This document shows positions 33,100 through 46,295 of a stretch of 64,000 nt of DNA, in pieces. How positions within the stretch are numbered: position 1 is the stretch's first letter; each line of letters begins with the position of its first letter. The stretch comes from Linyphia triangularis. Taxonomy: Eukaryota > Arthropoda > Arachnida > Araneae > Linyphiidae. The DNA lies in contig OZ021721.1 of the NCBI GenBank assembly GCA_963978545.1, positions 103,276,366 through 103,340,365 on the forward strand, given 5' to 3'. A model generated the notes under the pieces. The model saw nothing but the letters and a program-made list of their open reading frames with translations. It ran no database searches and was not told where the DNA came from. The translations under genes and the position numbers were made by a program.

Positions 33100-34545
33100 T
33101 TGCATATCACTCATTTACCCCAATTTTATTTCAGTTACCAAGTTTCAGATTTAACTAATCGATGGGTTCTTTTTTCCAGTTTCCATATTAACCAATTTGC
33201 CTAAATTTTATTTCAGTGTTTCACAACTCATTTACCTAAATTTTATTTCAGTGTTCAAGTTGTAGATTTCACTGTTCGTTGCGTCATTTCTTTCTGTTTC
33301 TAATTGTACCAAAAAAGGATTTGAGACCATAAGTGAAGTTATAAACTGTCGTTAAATTGTGTGGCATATAGTTGCGGTCAATGGCAAGGCGTGAAGAATT
33401 AAACTATAGGCTACCTTCTATCTACATTTGAACAAAGAAGTTAAAGCTATTTTCTGTGTGCTTGAAAACCATATAAAAGTCTGCAGTTGATTCATTTGGC
33501 GATTAGTGTGTTTGAGTGTACCTCCAATGACACGAAGCAGCAATCCGTCTTAAATTATGAAACCATTCGGATACTTGACTCTTGAGAAAAGTGATCAAGT
33601 TTCAGATTTTATTAATCGATAGGTTATTTCTTCATGTTTCCAAATATACCAAAACTCACACGTATAATTCATTTACCAAAAATTTATTTCAGTGTTCAAG
33701 TTGCAAATTTCACTATTCGTTGTGTCATTTCTTCCTGTTTCCAAATATACCAAAAAGTGATTTGAGACCATAAGTAGAGTTATAAACTGCCGTTAAATTG
33801 TGTGGCATATAGTTGCGGTCTACAGCAAGGCGTGAAGAATTAAACTATAGGCTACCTTCTATCTATATTTGAACGAATGAGTTAAAGCTATTTTCTGATG
33901 TGTGCTTGAAAGCCATATAAAAGTCTGCAGTTGATTCATTTGGCGATTAGTGTGTTTGAGTGTACCTCCAATGACACGAAGCAGCAATCCGTCTTAAATT
34001 ATGAAACCATTCGGATACTTGACTCTTGAGAAAAGTGATCAAGTTTCAGATTTTATTAATCGATAGGTTATTTCTTCATGTTTCCAAATATACCAAAACT
34101 CACACGTATAACTCATTTACCAAAAATTTATTTCAGTGTTCAAGTTGCAATATATACCAAAACTCACACGTATAACTCATTTACCAAAAATTTATTTCAG
34201 TGTTCAAGTTGCAAATTTCACTATTCGTTGTGTCATTTCTTCCTGTTTCCAAATATACCAAAAAGTGATTTGAGACCATAAGTGGAGTTATAAACTGCCG
34301 TTAAATTGTGTGGCATATAGTTGCGGTCAACAGAAAGGCGTGAAGAATTAAACTACAGGCTACCTTCTATCTATATTTGAACGAAGAAGTTAAAGCTATT
34401 TTCTGATGTATGCTTGAAAGCCATATAAAAGTCGGCAGATGATTCATTTGGCGATTAGTGTGTTTGAGTGCACCTCCAATGACACGAAGCAGCAATCCGT
34501 CTTAAATTATGAAGCCATTCGGATACTTGACTCTTGAGAAAAGTA
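33100..34545. repeat. tandem array, about 444 bp x 3
   Basis: GACTCTTGAGAAAAG ends copies at 33577, 34021 and 34529. The third copy has an extra 64-bp internal duplication around ACCAAAACTCACACGTATAA. The complement of ACCAAAAAGTGATTTGAGAC and the following TTTCAG segment matches the 9-kb array, so the two arrays share ancestry. Confidence 0.93.
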
Positions 34546-36645
34546 TGTTTTCGGGACAATAAAACCCTTTTTTTGGCGTGTTCTTATAGTCGTATTGGGT
34601 AATAATGGCAAAGCACGTTATAATCATGAACAAATAAATAAGTCATATGAGGGGGATAGGTTGGGATTGATGGACGAAGACTGCTTCATATCTCGGACAC
34701 TGAACTTTAAGACACTGGTGTTGCAGTTTAAAATTAAATTAGCAAGTACTGCGTAAGAGGAATTTTACTACCAATAATGATGCAGTGCCGAGGACAGTGA
34801 TAGAGTTATAAGGTCAGTAATTTGGGGTTGTGAGCGCTACGCTTGGGATAACTGCGGATAGAACTAGGGATACTTAGAGGCCGAGGCTGCTATGGAAAGA
34901 GATTGATGGCGTTTGATGGTGAGCAGGGCTTACACATTTGGCATATGAGGCGATTTCAGTTACAGATTCGGAGAATCGAAATATTTGGCTTGTAGTTATT
35001 ATACTTCACTCATTAAATTAAGATTTTTTCATCAGTTTCTGAAATTAGAATAAGAAAAATTTAAAAGCTCCGATTCTAATTACTTTGATTTTTTTTTAGT
35101 AGATGTACTTTGAATATTGTAAATGGATAAACTGTTTAATTAAGATAAATTAGCATTGTCTATTTTTTTTAAATTAAAATTTTTGTAAAATTTCGGTGAT
35201 TTTTATTTTTGATAATTAGTCTAAAACTTGTGAATCGAGAGATTTACGATTTTTTGTACTAAATAACTCAAAAAGATTCGTAGAAAAAGTTTTCTTTTAA
35301 ATTTTTAAAACTCTTATTAGAATTTAAAAAAAAAAAAAAATCCCATACTATATTTCTGAAAAACTACTTTTAAATATTCAAGAATATTTTAAACTTCATT
35401 TATAAATAAGTCAAAAAATAATAAAAGAAACAAACATAAAAAATACATGTAAAAATTTTTACGCATTTATGCAAGGTTACGCAATTTATGCATGGCCTCC
35501 ATGGTTTTAGAGTTATAACGATTCAAATTTTACAAGATATGAAAAATATCAATATGAAAACTGTAAAATTTTAGTTGGTTGAAAAGCAACTCTTATTATT
35601 TAATTACAAGTTTTAATTCATGTACAGTTAAGTTTTCATTTCTTTCAACTAAGATTTACCTATGGTATTTTTTTTTAAAACAGTAAAAAAAAAAAAAATT
35701 AGTTTCTCACATTCCTTTTGATGTATCGATACTTTTTGTAACGAAATCGAATATCTAAAATTGAATCTGATGCATGAATTTTGCACCTTTAAAAGACTGA
35801 AAATGAGTAGGAATATTGGGAATGAATTCAAAAAGCCTTAAATCTCCTTATTTAAAATAGAAAAGGATTACTAGAATTTGGATGATGGTATTTTTTTTTT
35901 TTTTTTAAATTTTTTTTTTATAATTTTCCTCACTATAATTTTTGTTAAAAGGTGAAATCAATACGAAATACTTTGAAGGCAAACTTTTCTGTTCCTTAAA
36001 GTTATTAATAACATGCTTTTACTTTTCTTTTAATATAAATCGGCAAAGATATGTACGTTTGAAACACATTTCAAATTAAATCTATATTGGTATAGAATGC
36101 AAAATTTGCACAGATAAGTTATAAGATAAATAATAACATAACGTTAATAGTTTATGTTCAACAGGAAAGTAATATTTTTTTGAGAATTTTCATATATATA
36201 TTTAACAATAATTTGCACAAGAAGTTTTTTTAGTAATTTTATAAAAACGAGTAAAAAAGCCAATTCAAATATAAAATCTAAATCTTACCTCAAAGAAAAA
36301 CACAATAAATTTAGTATTGAACCCGATAGAACTCACAAACCTAACTTATACATAAGAACTTGAATATGAGGAAATTTTTTCCGAAATGAGATCAATATCT
36401 GGGATTTTAAAGCCCCAGATATCGATACCGAAAACGAAATATTTTTGAGCGTGCGAGAATATATCATATAGCTATTTTAAAAACTAGAGTATAAGTGGAC
36501 TAGTGCACAGCCTGTGTATTTAAGTTTTCTTAGAGGAATTATTTTTTTGAAAATTCTTCAAAGAACGCGGCAGTGTTCCTCCACCAAGTCCAATATCAAA
36601 ACAGCAGACATGCCAGTGTATATCTTAGATATTGTATTTTACTGC
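34546..36645. other. long stretch without clear gene
   Basis: 34546-34990 is more complex than average but has only short broken frames on both strands. The rest is AT-rich. A small hairpin (ATATCTGGG facing CCCCAGATAT) lies near 36395-36422. Confidence 0.4.
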
Positions 36646-36980
36646 TAAAAGATCAAATGAAAAACTTGAATTGGAAAGCAGAACTTGGAACAGCACAGCA
36701 TAGCTGGTGTAAAACATCAGTCTGGTGATAAATCGTATCCCGTACATCCATCATAATCCAATGGATTTTAAAATTTAATTTTGATTTATCAACAAACAAT
36801 GAAGGCAAATGTCTAAAGCGGAGAACTACATCTTTAAAATAGTATTATATGTATTTATTGTATTTTAAAGTACGACGGAGAGGATTATTGCCGAGACGCC
36901 TCCCCTACACAGGGTATTCTCTCATTGAAACTCATGATATGGATATTCCTCTCATTGAGACTCATCCTATTGAGACTCCT

Positions 36981-37921
<941 letters not shown>

Positions 37922-37990
37922 ACCTTCTTTTCATATGGTCTCTTCTCATATTAGATTACCTATTCCATAGAGTTCCCTCTTATAATAGAG

Positions 37991-38532
37991 TGCCAAGATA
38001 TCCTGTATAGAGTCTTTTCTCATTGGGTACCAAAATAAAAAATAATTGAATTTCGATTTTGAAATAAATAACACATGTGCAATTATAAACAAACTATTCA
38101 ACAGAAGCGGAGGTCTTAGTCTTTAAGGTATACATATACAATTGAGATAATTTCCTTTAATTTTTAGGTTATAATTTCAAACTTTTTGGAAGTATATCAG
38201 AATTAAAAATAATGCATTTTTATGTATAAACTTTCTTTTTCCGTCAATTTTTAAATCAGCTAATTGCAATTAAAGTGATTAATTAGGACATTATTAGAAC
38301 GTACATAAATAAACTTGTAATTAACTTAGAGGTAATATTGTTATGGCAAATAAAAGATATTATACTGACGCATGTTCCTATGGAGAATTTCGAATTTGGC
38401 TTCAATGTTTATTTAATTATAAGTTTTTAAATAAATAGTTAAAAAAAATATATAGTTTTTAACAAAAAATTAAAATTAAAATATGCATAAAAAATTTGTT
38501 CATAACAATATATGTTAGATGCTCCATAGAAA
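37991..38532. other. AT-rich spacer, nothing seen
   Basis: No feature noticed. Confidence 0.4.
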
Positions 38533-39691
38533 ACACATTCACAACTATTGTCGACAAAACAAAATTATAATTTTGTAAATCGGATAATTTATTGTGAAGT
38601 TATGGCTGTTGGCGTAAAGTCATATAACACCAAAATGTCATTCTTCAGAAATCGCGTTTAAAGCTTACTACACTAATGAACGTGATACAAAGCAGGTTCA
38701 CTAAACCTAGTGTAATTTAAAAAGTAATTTGAGTCTCAGTAAGAAAATGGTATCATTTTAATGGTAATGAATTCGGGAATATTGTAAAACCAAAAAACAA
38801 AAACGCAAACTTGAGTCAAATTTCGAGATTCCTAATGTATATGTATACCCTAAATTGGTAAATAGTTTATCAATTTTGGTTTTGTTGGTTTTTAGAGATC
38901 GTGATGGAAAGAAAAAAAAACACATTCACAACTATTGTCGACAAAACAAAATTATAATTTTGTAAATCGGATAATTTATTGTGAAGTTATGGCTGTTGGC
39001 GTAAAGGCATATAACACCAAAATGTCATTCTTCAGAAATCGCGTTTAAAGCTTACTACACTAATGAACGGGATACAAAGCAGGTTCACTAAACCTAGTGT
39101 AATTTAAAAAGTAATTTGAGTCTCAGTAAGAAAATGGTATCATTTTAATGGTAATGAATTCGGGAATATTGTAAAACCAAAAAACAAAAACGCAAACTTG
39201 AGTCAAATTTCGAGATTCCTAATATATATGTATACCCTAAATTGGTAAATAGTTTATCAATTTTGGTTTTGTTGGTTTTTAGAGATCGTGATGGAAAAAA
39301 AAAAACACATTCACAACTATTGTCGACAAAACAAAATTATAATTTTGTAAATCGGATAATTTATTGTGAAGTTATGGCTGTTGGCGTAAAGGCATATAAC
39401 ACCAAAATGTCATTCTTCAGAAATCGCGTTTAAAGCTTACTACACTAATGAACGTGATACAAAGCAGGTTCACTAAACCTAGTGTAATTTAAAAAGTAAT
39501 TTGAGTCTCAGTAAGAAAATGGTATCATTTTAATGGTAATGAATTCGGGAATATTGTAAAACCAAAAAACAAAAACGCAAACTTGAGTCAAATTTCGAGA
39601 TTCCTAATGTATATGTATACCCTAAATTGGTAAATAGTTTATCAATTTTGGTTTTGTTGGTTTTTAGAGATCGTGATGGAAAAAAAAAACA
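38533..39691. repeat. tandem array, 386 bp x 3
   Basis: Starts at 38533, 38920 and 39305 (ACACATTCACAACTATTGTC). The three copies are nearly identical, differing at a handful of sites and in the length of one A run. Likely recent. Confidence 0.97.
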
Positions 39692-40145
39692 CGGGGGCAG
39701 AAATAATATGTAATATGAGAGAAAATGTCATATAGTGAGTTTTTCCGGGGAATGAGTCGTCTCTCATATCAAAATTTTAAGATCTTTCCTTGTAACATAA
39801 GTGTTGATTTTCAGTGATATTCTTTCGTTGAGAACAGAGGAAGTACTCGAAAGAACTGTTGGCGAAATACGAGATTGCGATTCTGTTGGATGAAGTTCTT
39901 ACAACCATTGTGTTGATGATCTTCCCTGGACAACGCTCACTTCATTGATGATGTTGTCGCGAGCGTTCTGATGAAGTTCTTATATCCAAGAGATGCCTTG
40001 ATTACTTCCCATGTCCCGAGGATATGAAAAAAAGTCGTAATAACTTACTTTCCTCAAATTCATTGACTTTGAGAGTACGTATGTCGAACGAGATGACGTA
40101 TGTCTTTTGTGCTGAAATCAAATTCAATGAGTTTTAATCCTTTTC
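39692..40145. other. unique segment, moderately complex
   Basis: After a TTTTCAG acceptor-like site near 39815, two plus-strand frames are each open for 25-38 codons (one includes KELLAKYEIAILLDEVLTTI). No donor or family is recognised. GGATGAAGTTCTTA and TGATGAAGTTCTTA recur 85 bp apart. Confidence 0.3.
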
Positions 40146-40149
40146 TAAG

Positions 40150-40640
40150 CTTGATTTTTTGTAGTTTGAGTCCGCTAACAAACACTATGCAAACTTAATT
40201 TCTTTGCATTTTATGGTACTATAAGTAAAAACAACGGTTTCTAAATCTTAAAGGTTATATATAGATTTTGTTATGAAATGTTTCGATGTAAATACACATA
40301 AAATTAATACTTTTTTTTTGCTTTCACACCATTTGCATAACCCAGTAATAAGTTAGTTTTTCAAACTTTTATTCATCAGCAATATCCAGTAATAAACAGT
40401 TTTTCAAATTTTTATTCAAGAGCTGAGTTTTTTCTAGTTTGAGTCCGCTTGTAACAAACACTGTACAAACTTCATTTCTTTGCATCTTATTGTACCGTGA
40501 GTAAAAACAATGGTTTCTAAATTTTAAAGATTATATATAGATTTTGTTATGAAATGTTTCTATATAAATACAAATAAAATGTATACTTCTTTGTTTTTAC
40601 ACCATGCAGTTTTCCAAACTTTTATCCGTGAACTCATTTG
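40150..40640. repeat. diverged tandem pair, about 280 bp
   Basis: TAGTTTGAGTCCGCT and ATATATAGATTTTGTTATGA occur in both halves in the same order. Confidence 0.8.
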
Positions 40641-41916
40641 TAATTTATATTTGATAACTTTTATCTCTTAAACGGCAGAGAAGATTTTTTTGAAAATTGG
40701 ACAGTTTATGAAATATGCATAAGAATTTTATGCTTAATTTGTTTTGTTTCAATAAAAATTAAACGATTCCTAACTTATAAAGACTACACCTATACATTAG
40801 TGCACAGCTTATCTACCTTTTGTTCCTTTGTCAACAGGGGAATAATTTGTATTGAAGGTCTGTTTAATATGTAAGTAGCACTTAAACAACTAAGAATAGT
40901 AGTAATTGCCATTTGGTTAATCAAAGATATGCCTCGTTTCGATTTCCGTTACTGATACGCGGTATCATAATTATTCAATTGAATTCAATTTTGGACAAAT
41001 AACTTAGGTTACAATTATTACAAAATATTTACTTTCATTAAATCATACTTAAACGCATTTCCTTTAATCTGCCAATAGGCAACTCTTTAAGCATGAGTAA
41101 AACACATTTTTCAAACAATACAGATTATTACAATAAACGCATACCTTTTTTTCAATAAAAAGACTTCATTAAATGCATTCACTTGTTTACCGTTTGATAC
41201 TCTTCTATTAATTTCCTTTTTAGTCGTTTTTACCATTTTATAGTAGATTTTACCGATTTCTATTTGCTTCGCTCTTACAGACTTCTTTCTGAGTAGCTTT
41301 TTAAAAAGTGATTAATATCGCTAAGCAAAGAACAGTTTTTATTAATAGATTTTCTGAAGCACAAAGAGCTGTGGCCCGGTACAACCTGGTTCAAATTGGT
41401 ACAGTCGATAAATTATAAGCATGTCCCTTTAACTCCCTATGATAGACTTCATCACCTTAACAATAAAGCATCTGAATGAAATTGTGTTCCCGATAATCTG
41501 GATTAGTCAAAAATCCTATAAAAAATAACCGATTTAAATTGGTTCAGTATCACGTTATTATCATAAATCTTAAGGGGTTGCAAAATTGAGAGGAGGCTTT
41601 TCGAAATTTTAGATATCCTGGAATTTTCTTTTGTTTCCAAGATTCAGGGTAAAAATTTCATCCAAATCGTAATGAAATTGTAAATTTCAAGATATGATCA
41701 TATCCCTGAAATAGTAAAAATGGGGAAAAGGGAGAGCTTTTCAGAATTTTAAGTAGCAAGGAACTATTTCATTAAGAATGCAATAAAACTGTAACTTCCT
41801 AAAGAAAAAACATACATATATATATAAAAATATGTAAAAATGTATATTAACATGTATAAAAATGACAACATGGCTTTCATTTTTGTATCCGTAGTATGAT
41901 ATTTTTCAAAGAAGCA
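40641..41916. other. AT-rich stretch, nothing seen
   Basis: Short similar phrases near 41575 and 41725 (GGGG, GAGGCTTTTC versus GAGAGCTTTTC) hint at another old duplication. Confidence 0.4.
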
Positions 41917-42618
41917 TTAAAGAGGTCTGGAACTCAAAATTTTTAAAATTATCAAAAAAAAATTTTTAATCTTTGTAAAAATTAATACCAATACTTTTGA
42001 ATAAAACGGCATAAAAATTTTGTTTCCGTCATTCGTATAACTTTAAATATTCAAGTTTTTGTTACATGACGATTGTATCTCAAACCTGCTATCTTGAAAC
42101 TTTGAAACTGTTTTTCTCTGTGTTGGCTTTTTGTCCCTTTTTTAAGTTTAAATTGATATAACTTAAAAACTACTTGTTATAAATCTATGAAACTTTACAC
42201 AATTATTTTTCATATATAGTTCTTTAATTTGTCTTCAGGAATTATGTTTTTTTTTATCTAACTTTTTTTAAAAAAGTTTTTGGAGCTTAGCATACTACGG
42301 ATTTTATACAGTTTTGGCACAAAACATTTTTTAAATTTTTTTCTAATTACTTGAAAAATCACAAAGACAACTTTTATTATGAAATGTAAAAAGTAATTTT
42401 ATGCAAAAATGAAGTGATTTTTGAAAAAAAGATTTTTAGATACTTCAAATTTAGAAAATATCAAAATTTTGAATCTTTATAATTTAAAAAAAAAAAAAAA
42501 AATTAAATTAAAAATTTAAAATAGTTTTTAAAGTTTCAAAGCATTATACATTACTGCATAAAAATTTTCAGAAAAATAATTCTAAGATTTTAAAATTCTG
42601 AGTCCTAGATCCCCTTAA
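41917..42618. mobile_element. TTAA-flanked TIR element, copy 1
   Basis: TTAA then AGAGGTCTGGAACTCAAAAT on the left; AATTCTGAGTCCTAGATCCC then C and TTAA on the right. The ends are inverted with about 80% match. Same family as 49840-50568. The interior is AT-rich with no transposase. Confidence 0.75.
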
Positions 42619-42964
42619 AATGTTAGTTTAAAATATAACACATTTCGATATGAATTTCTTATATTCGAGTGAGAAACAGTTGAAAAGGTGTCATTCTTAA
42701 AAAATATTACCCTTTGAAGTGTAACTTTTACATAAATGAGGATTCGTGAAGTTCGTGCATTGAACATTACCTCTATTTGTGTCAATATATATTTGTGAGT
42801 AAGCTCTACATGGTCGAAAATTAAACCGATTGTCGCCACTAATATTCTTCTTAAAAGCAAAGAATTGACAATGACAAGTAGTTGCACATCTTTTTTATTG
42901 AATATTGGATCAAAAAACAAAAATGTAAAGCTTCTGATCATTAAATATGTGACAGAATCAGTCC
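42619..42964 (-). other. 117-codon ORF at chance level
   Basis: The longest non-repeat open frame of the window lies at 42615-42968 on the minus strand (starts MRTDSVTYLMIRSFTFLFFD). It is rich in Ile, Leu, Phe and Arg with no domain, and its end overlaps the transposon TIR. With about 7% stop codons per random codon here, one ORF of this length in 64 kb is expected by chance. Confidence 0.15.
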
Positions 42965-43108
42965 TCAAGTTTGAAGCGTGATGCAGACTAAGATGACGAT
43001 CTCGTCATACTCATCACTTAAAATATCGATGTGCCCTGTTTTACACAATAACGTTACATAGCTCAAGGTACTTTTAATAGACCAGGTTGGAAACCAATAA
43101 AAGAGCAT
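42965..43108 (-). CDS. weak small ORF, 47 aa
   Basis: Starts MLFYWFPTWSIKSTLSYVTL and ends with an acidic stretch ILSDEYDEIVILVCITLQT before TGA. An acceptor-like AAAACAG sits in mid-frame, so the last 24 codons could also be a terminal exon. Not recognised. Confidence 0.15.
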   Translation of the reverse strand: MLFYWFPTWSIKSTLSYVTLLCKTGHIDILSDEYDEIVILVCITLQT

Positions 43109-43440
43109 AGTACTGCAGTCAATTTTAACCCGACAATCTTATTGAAAAGTAATACGAAGCAAAATAAAAAAAAAAAAAATTTAAAAAACTCTTTGAAAGA
43201 AAACAGATCCTTTGAAGTGTCCGTTCAAATAAATGTCAGAAACAGTAAGCGGAGAAAAGAAAGAAAACCTTTCTACAAAAATTACTACCCAACTAAAGAA
43301 AAGACAAGTACGCTTACACAGTTACGGTTAAGAAATAAAAAAAAAAAAAACTCTCGCCAAGCTTTCTCCCTTGCTAAAAACCTTGTGACATGAACTTATG
43401 AAATCCGAATAAATGTAAATAAAAAACAGTCTCTTTTGTT

Positions 43441-43740
43441 GTTCCAATTTTCATCTAGAAACCATCAGGACTAATGGATTCGAATCCCTTGCCTGGAGTT
43501 AAAAAGAAAATGTGTTCTTTCTCTCGAAAGAATTGCACTACCTCCCCAACCCGCACTTAACAAAGCATCCTGCATTGTTACTTAGCAGCACCAACAATGA
43601 AAAGGACATTGCATCAAGCGAAACTTGTTAAGTCCATCAGATCGTCAACAGCTGAAGATCGACTGACGGACGTCGCTGTTACGCCCACCTTTTTCAGGAT
43701 CCAGAAATCCCATTTCAAAATATTTCTGGGGGTTAACTAG
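43441..43740. other. complex segment with frames on both strands
   Basis: A plus-strand 47-aa frame (43597-43740, starts MKRTLHQAKLVKSIRSSTAE) overlaps two open minus-strand frames that follow an acceptor-like ACCCCCAG. GGATTCGAATCCC near 43478 resembles a B box but no A box or tail is seen. Either an exon or a transposon fragment. Confidence 0.3.
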
Positions 43741-43744
43741 AAAT

Positions 43745-44064
43745 GGCATTTCAATATTCAAGACAAAAACTAAGTTTCTTAAAGGAAACGTTACTTGTTT
43801 AACAATGAAAAATAGGGTACTCGCTTATTTGCTGTTGGAGAAAATGTATTAAGGAAATTCGTATTTTTTTATTATTTTTAACTTAAATAACAGAATATCG
43901 TCACCTTTGAGGGGGGAAAAATACTAACTTCACTTTTGGTTTTAAAACAGTTGTTGGTATTAAATAAATATTAATTTTTCATTCATTTTAAGAATATATA
44001 TACAATATAATTTTACCTAAATATGCACTTAAAACAAAAGCATTAAATTAAATTTTTCGATTCC
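43745..44064. other. AT-rich spacer, nothing seen
   Basis: No feature noticed. Confidence 0.4.
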
Positions 44065-44066
44065 CA

Positions 44067-44244
44067 GTTGGTTGGTTGTTTTCAGATTATCTGGCGCCGT
44101 CAGCAACACGCCGAACATTCGTCATTAGACAAGCCAACATATATTTCGACATAACATATCGATATAACATTCGATATAACATATCGAACCCGCAACCTCG
44201 CGGTCTAGAAGCTAGCACGCTAACCACTATACCGTTTGGTCGGC
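44067..44244 (-). mobile_element. tRNA-derived SINE, type B, copy 2 (altered)
   Basis: Tail GTTGGTTGGTTG and body match the other type B copies. The head CCGACCAAACGGTATAGTGG is intact. About 45 bp next to the B box are replaced by repeats of TCGATATAACAT, destroying half the B box. No clear target duplication. Confidence 0.85.
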
Positions 44245-46295
44245 ATTAGCCTTTTAAGACTTATAAGCCAAGTGTCGATATAATTCATACATTATAAAAT
44301 AATTATATTATAAAAAGACTTAATTTATACTAGTAATATTGAATGATTTTAAACATGCTTAAAATTTGAAGAGAATTTTTATAAATTTAATCCTTAGATT
44401 TAAAAAAGATATTCTTTTGGAATTGAAATAGTGGTTTAAGGTTTGAGACGGATTTATTTCACCCCTCTGAATTGAACTAAAACATCTGTTTTTGATTATT
44501 TTTTTTTAGTTTAAAGGACAGTTAAATTAAAAATTATTAATTATTTTCACATTATCTATAATTTTTCAAAATTCACGATTTAAAACGGATTGCATGTGTT
44601 TAAAAATTGTCTGTTTCTCTAATTCATACTTCAATAATCATTTAGAAAGAGATCCATTTAGATTTTTCACACAGTTTTTTTTTTTTTTATAATACAGTCA
44701 TTTATGTTCTCGATGTAATTATACACGAACACTAATTTATACTCCTTGAAATAAATTCTTTTTACTGAATTGAGTTTAAAAAATTACATTTTTGATAGAA
44801 ATGGTAATATTATAAATATCACATAGTCAAGCACATAGTAAAGTATTGAAAATATCATGATACAAGTTTGGTAAAACAAGGCTCTAAAAACAGTGCAATT
44901 TTCATGCAAATCCACTTGATGATTTGAGAGCGTGTGTTCATGAAGTGTCAATTGACAGGTAGAATTTTTTTTTAAATCCGTCTTTTATTATTAGCTATTT
45001 TGTAAGTTATGTATAAAAATAAAAAATAAATGTCAAAAAGCTTTAATGGTATAATATTAATCAAATTGAATCGATATTAAAAGGCTTATTATGAACAAAC
45101 ATGAGTTTCTTAGAAAATTTTGTACTTGATAGTATTTTTTTAATTGAGTGAAAGACGTTGTGATGCATAATGCATTGTTGTTATAGTAATTAGATATGCA
45201 TATTCATTGTATTGAAAATTTTAGTTATTTTTCAAGTTGTATTTTGTAAATAGATTTCAATGTATATAAATAACATTCATAAATATATCAATGGGTTAAG
45301 ATCCACGTTGCATCTGCATGATTTATAAAAAAAAAATATTTACATAAAAGCAGATAAAACAAACTTAAATGTTTTGATAACTTTTTGAATTTTTGACGGT
45401 AGTCCTTCGTTAAGATACAAAAGCGTTTAATCAAGTTAGAAATACCAGAATATATTGCTTTTTAAAATTGTTTTCGTACTTAGAAAGAAAATATAGCTGT
45501 TATTAAATCATAAACTTGAATATCATGATTCGGAAATATAACTGTACATTAAGTTCTATAATAAACAGAAGAAATAACGTTTTTGTGCAGTATTTTAAAG
45601 CCGTCTTTAATGAGTTCAAAATATCATTTCTATTATATTTTATCACGCAAGATCCAATGAATCCTTTTGAATTCACCTCTCTTAATCTATAACATGCATT
45701 AAATATACCAGGCTTCAAATCATTAAAAATTACAACAAAAACACGAAAGATTTGAATAATAAAAAGCTTACCTTCCCCTTAAAATATAGAGAAATATTTT
45801 ATTTACAAATTATTCAGATGTGCTGGTTCCGCTTAATAGCCTTTAACAAAAGAATCCAACTTTTTTTTGTGTGGTGAAAGGAGAGAAAAAAAATGTGTGA
45901 TTAATCATAAAAAGGGGAGAATGGTCTTTCACAAATCGGGAACACATCGAAAGGCGTTGACGGACGAAACGAAATCTGATTTTTTTAATGTTTTCTGCAC
46001 GGAATTTCCGCATTAACTCGCGCTTCACCATTATCAATTATGAGGTGGACAGACATAGTTTTTTTTTTTCATTTAGCCATTCTCGGTTTCAATAATTCAA
46101 TCGGACCTAGTATTTCCTGGACGTTTATTTTTGTACATGCTATTGTTCTGCTTATGAAAGGAATTCCCCAATGGCATCGAAATCTTTGATGTAATTAGGG
46201 TCTTGATCTCTTAATATAGATGATTATCCGAGCTTTTAATAGAGGATTTTAATGCTAACTTTGAGAAGTGAGGTAGTGTAAGAAATATTTTCCTT
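44245..46295. other. long AT-rich stretch, nothing seen
   Basis: Short frames at 45.5-46.0 kb on the minus strand have no recognisable domain. Confidence 0.45.

Noticed and set aside
33582..34281. 63- and 67-codon frames in the 444-bp array
   Set aside because: They lie in homologous positions of tandem copies and change only with the 64-bp duplication; no coding signature.
42615..42968. 117-aa ORF as a gene
   Set aside because: About one ORF this long is expected by chance in the window; no domain, and it overlaps a transposon end.
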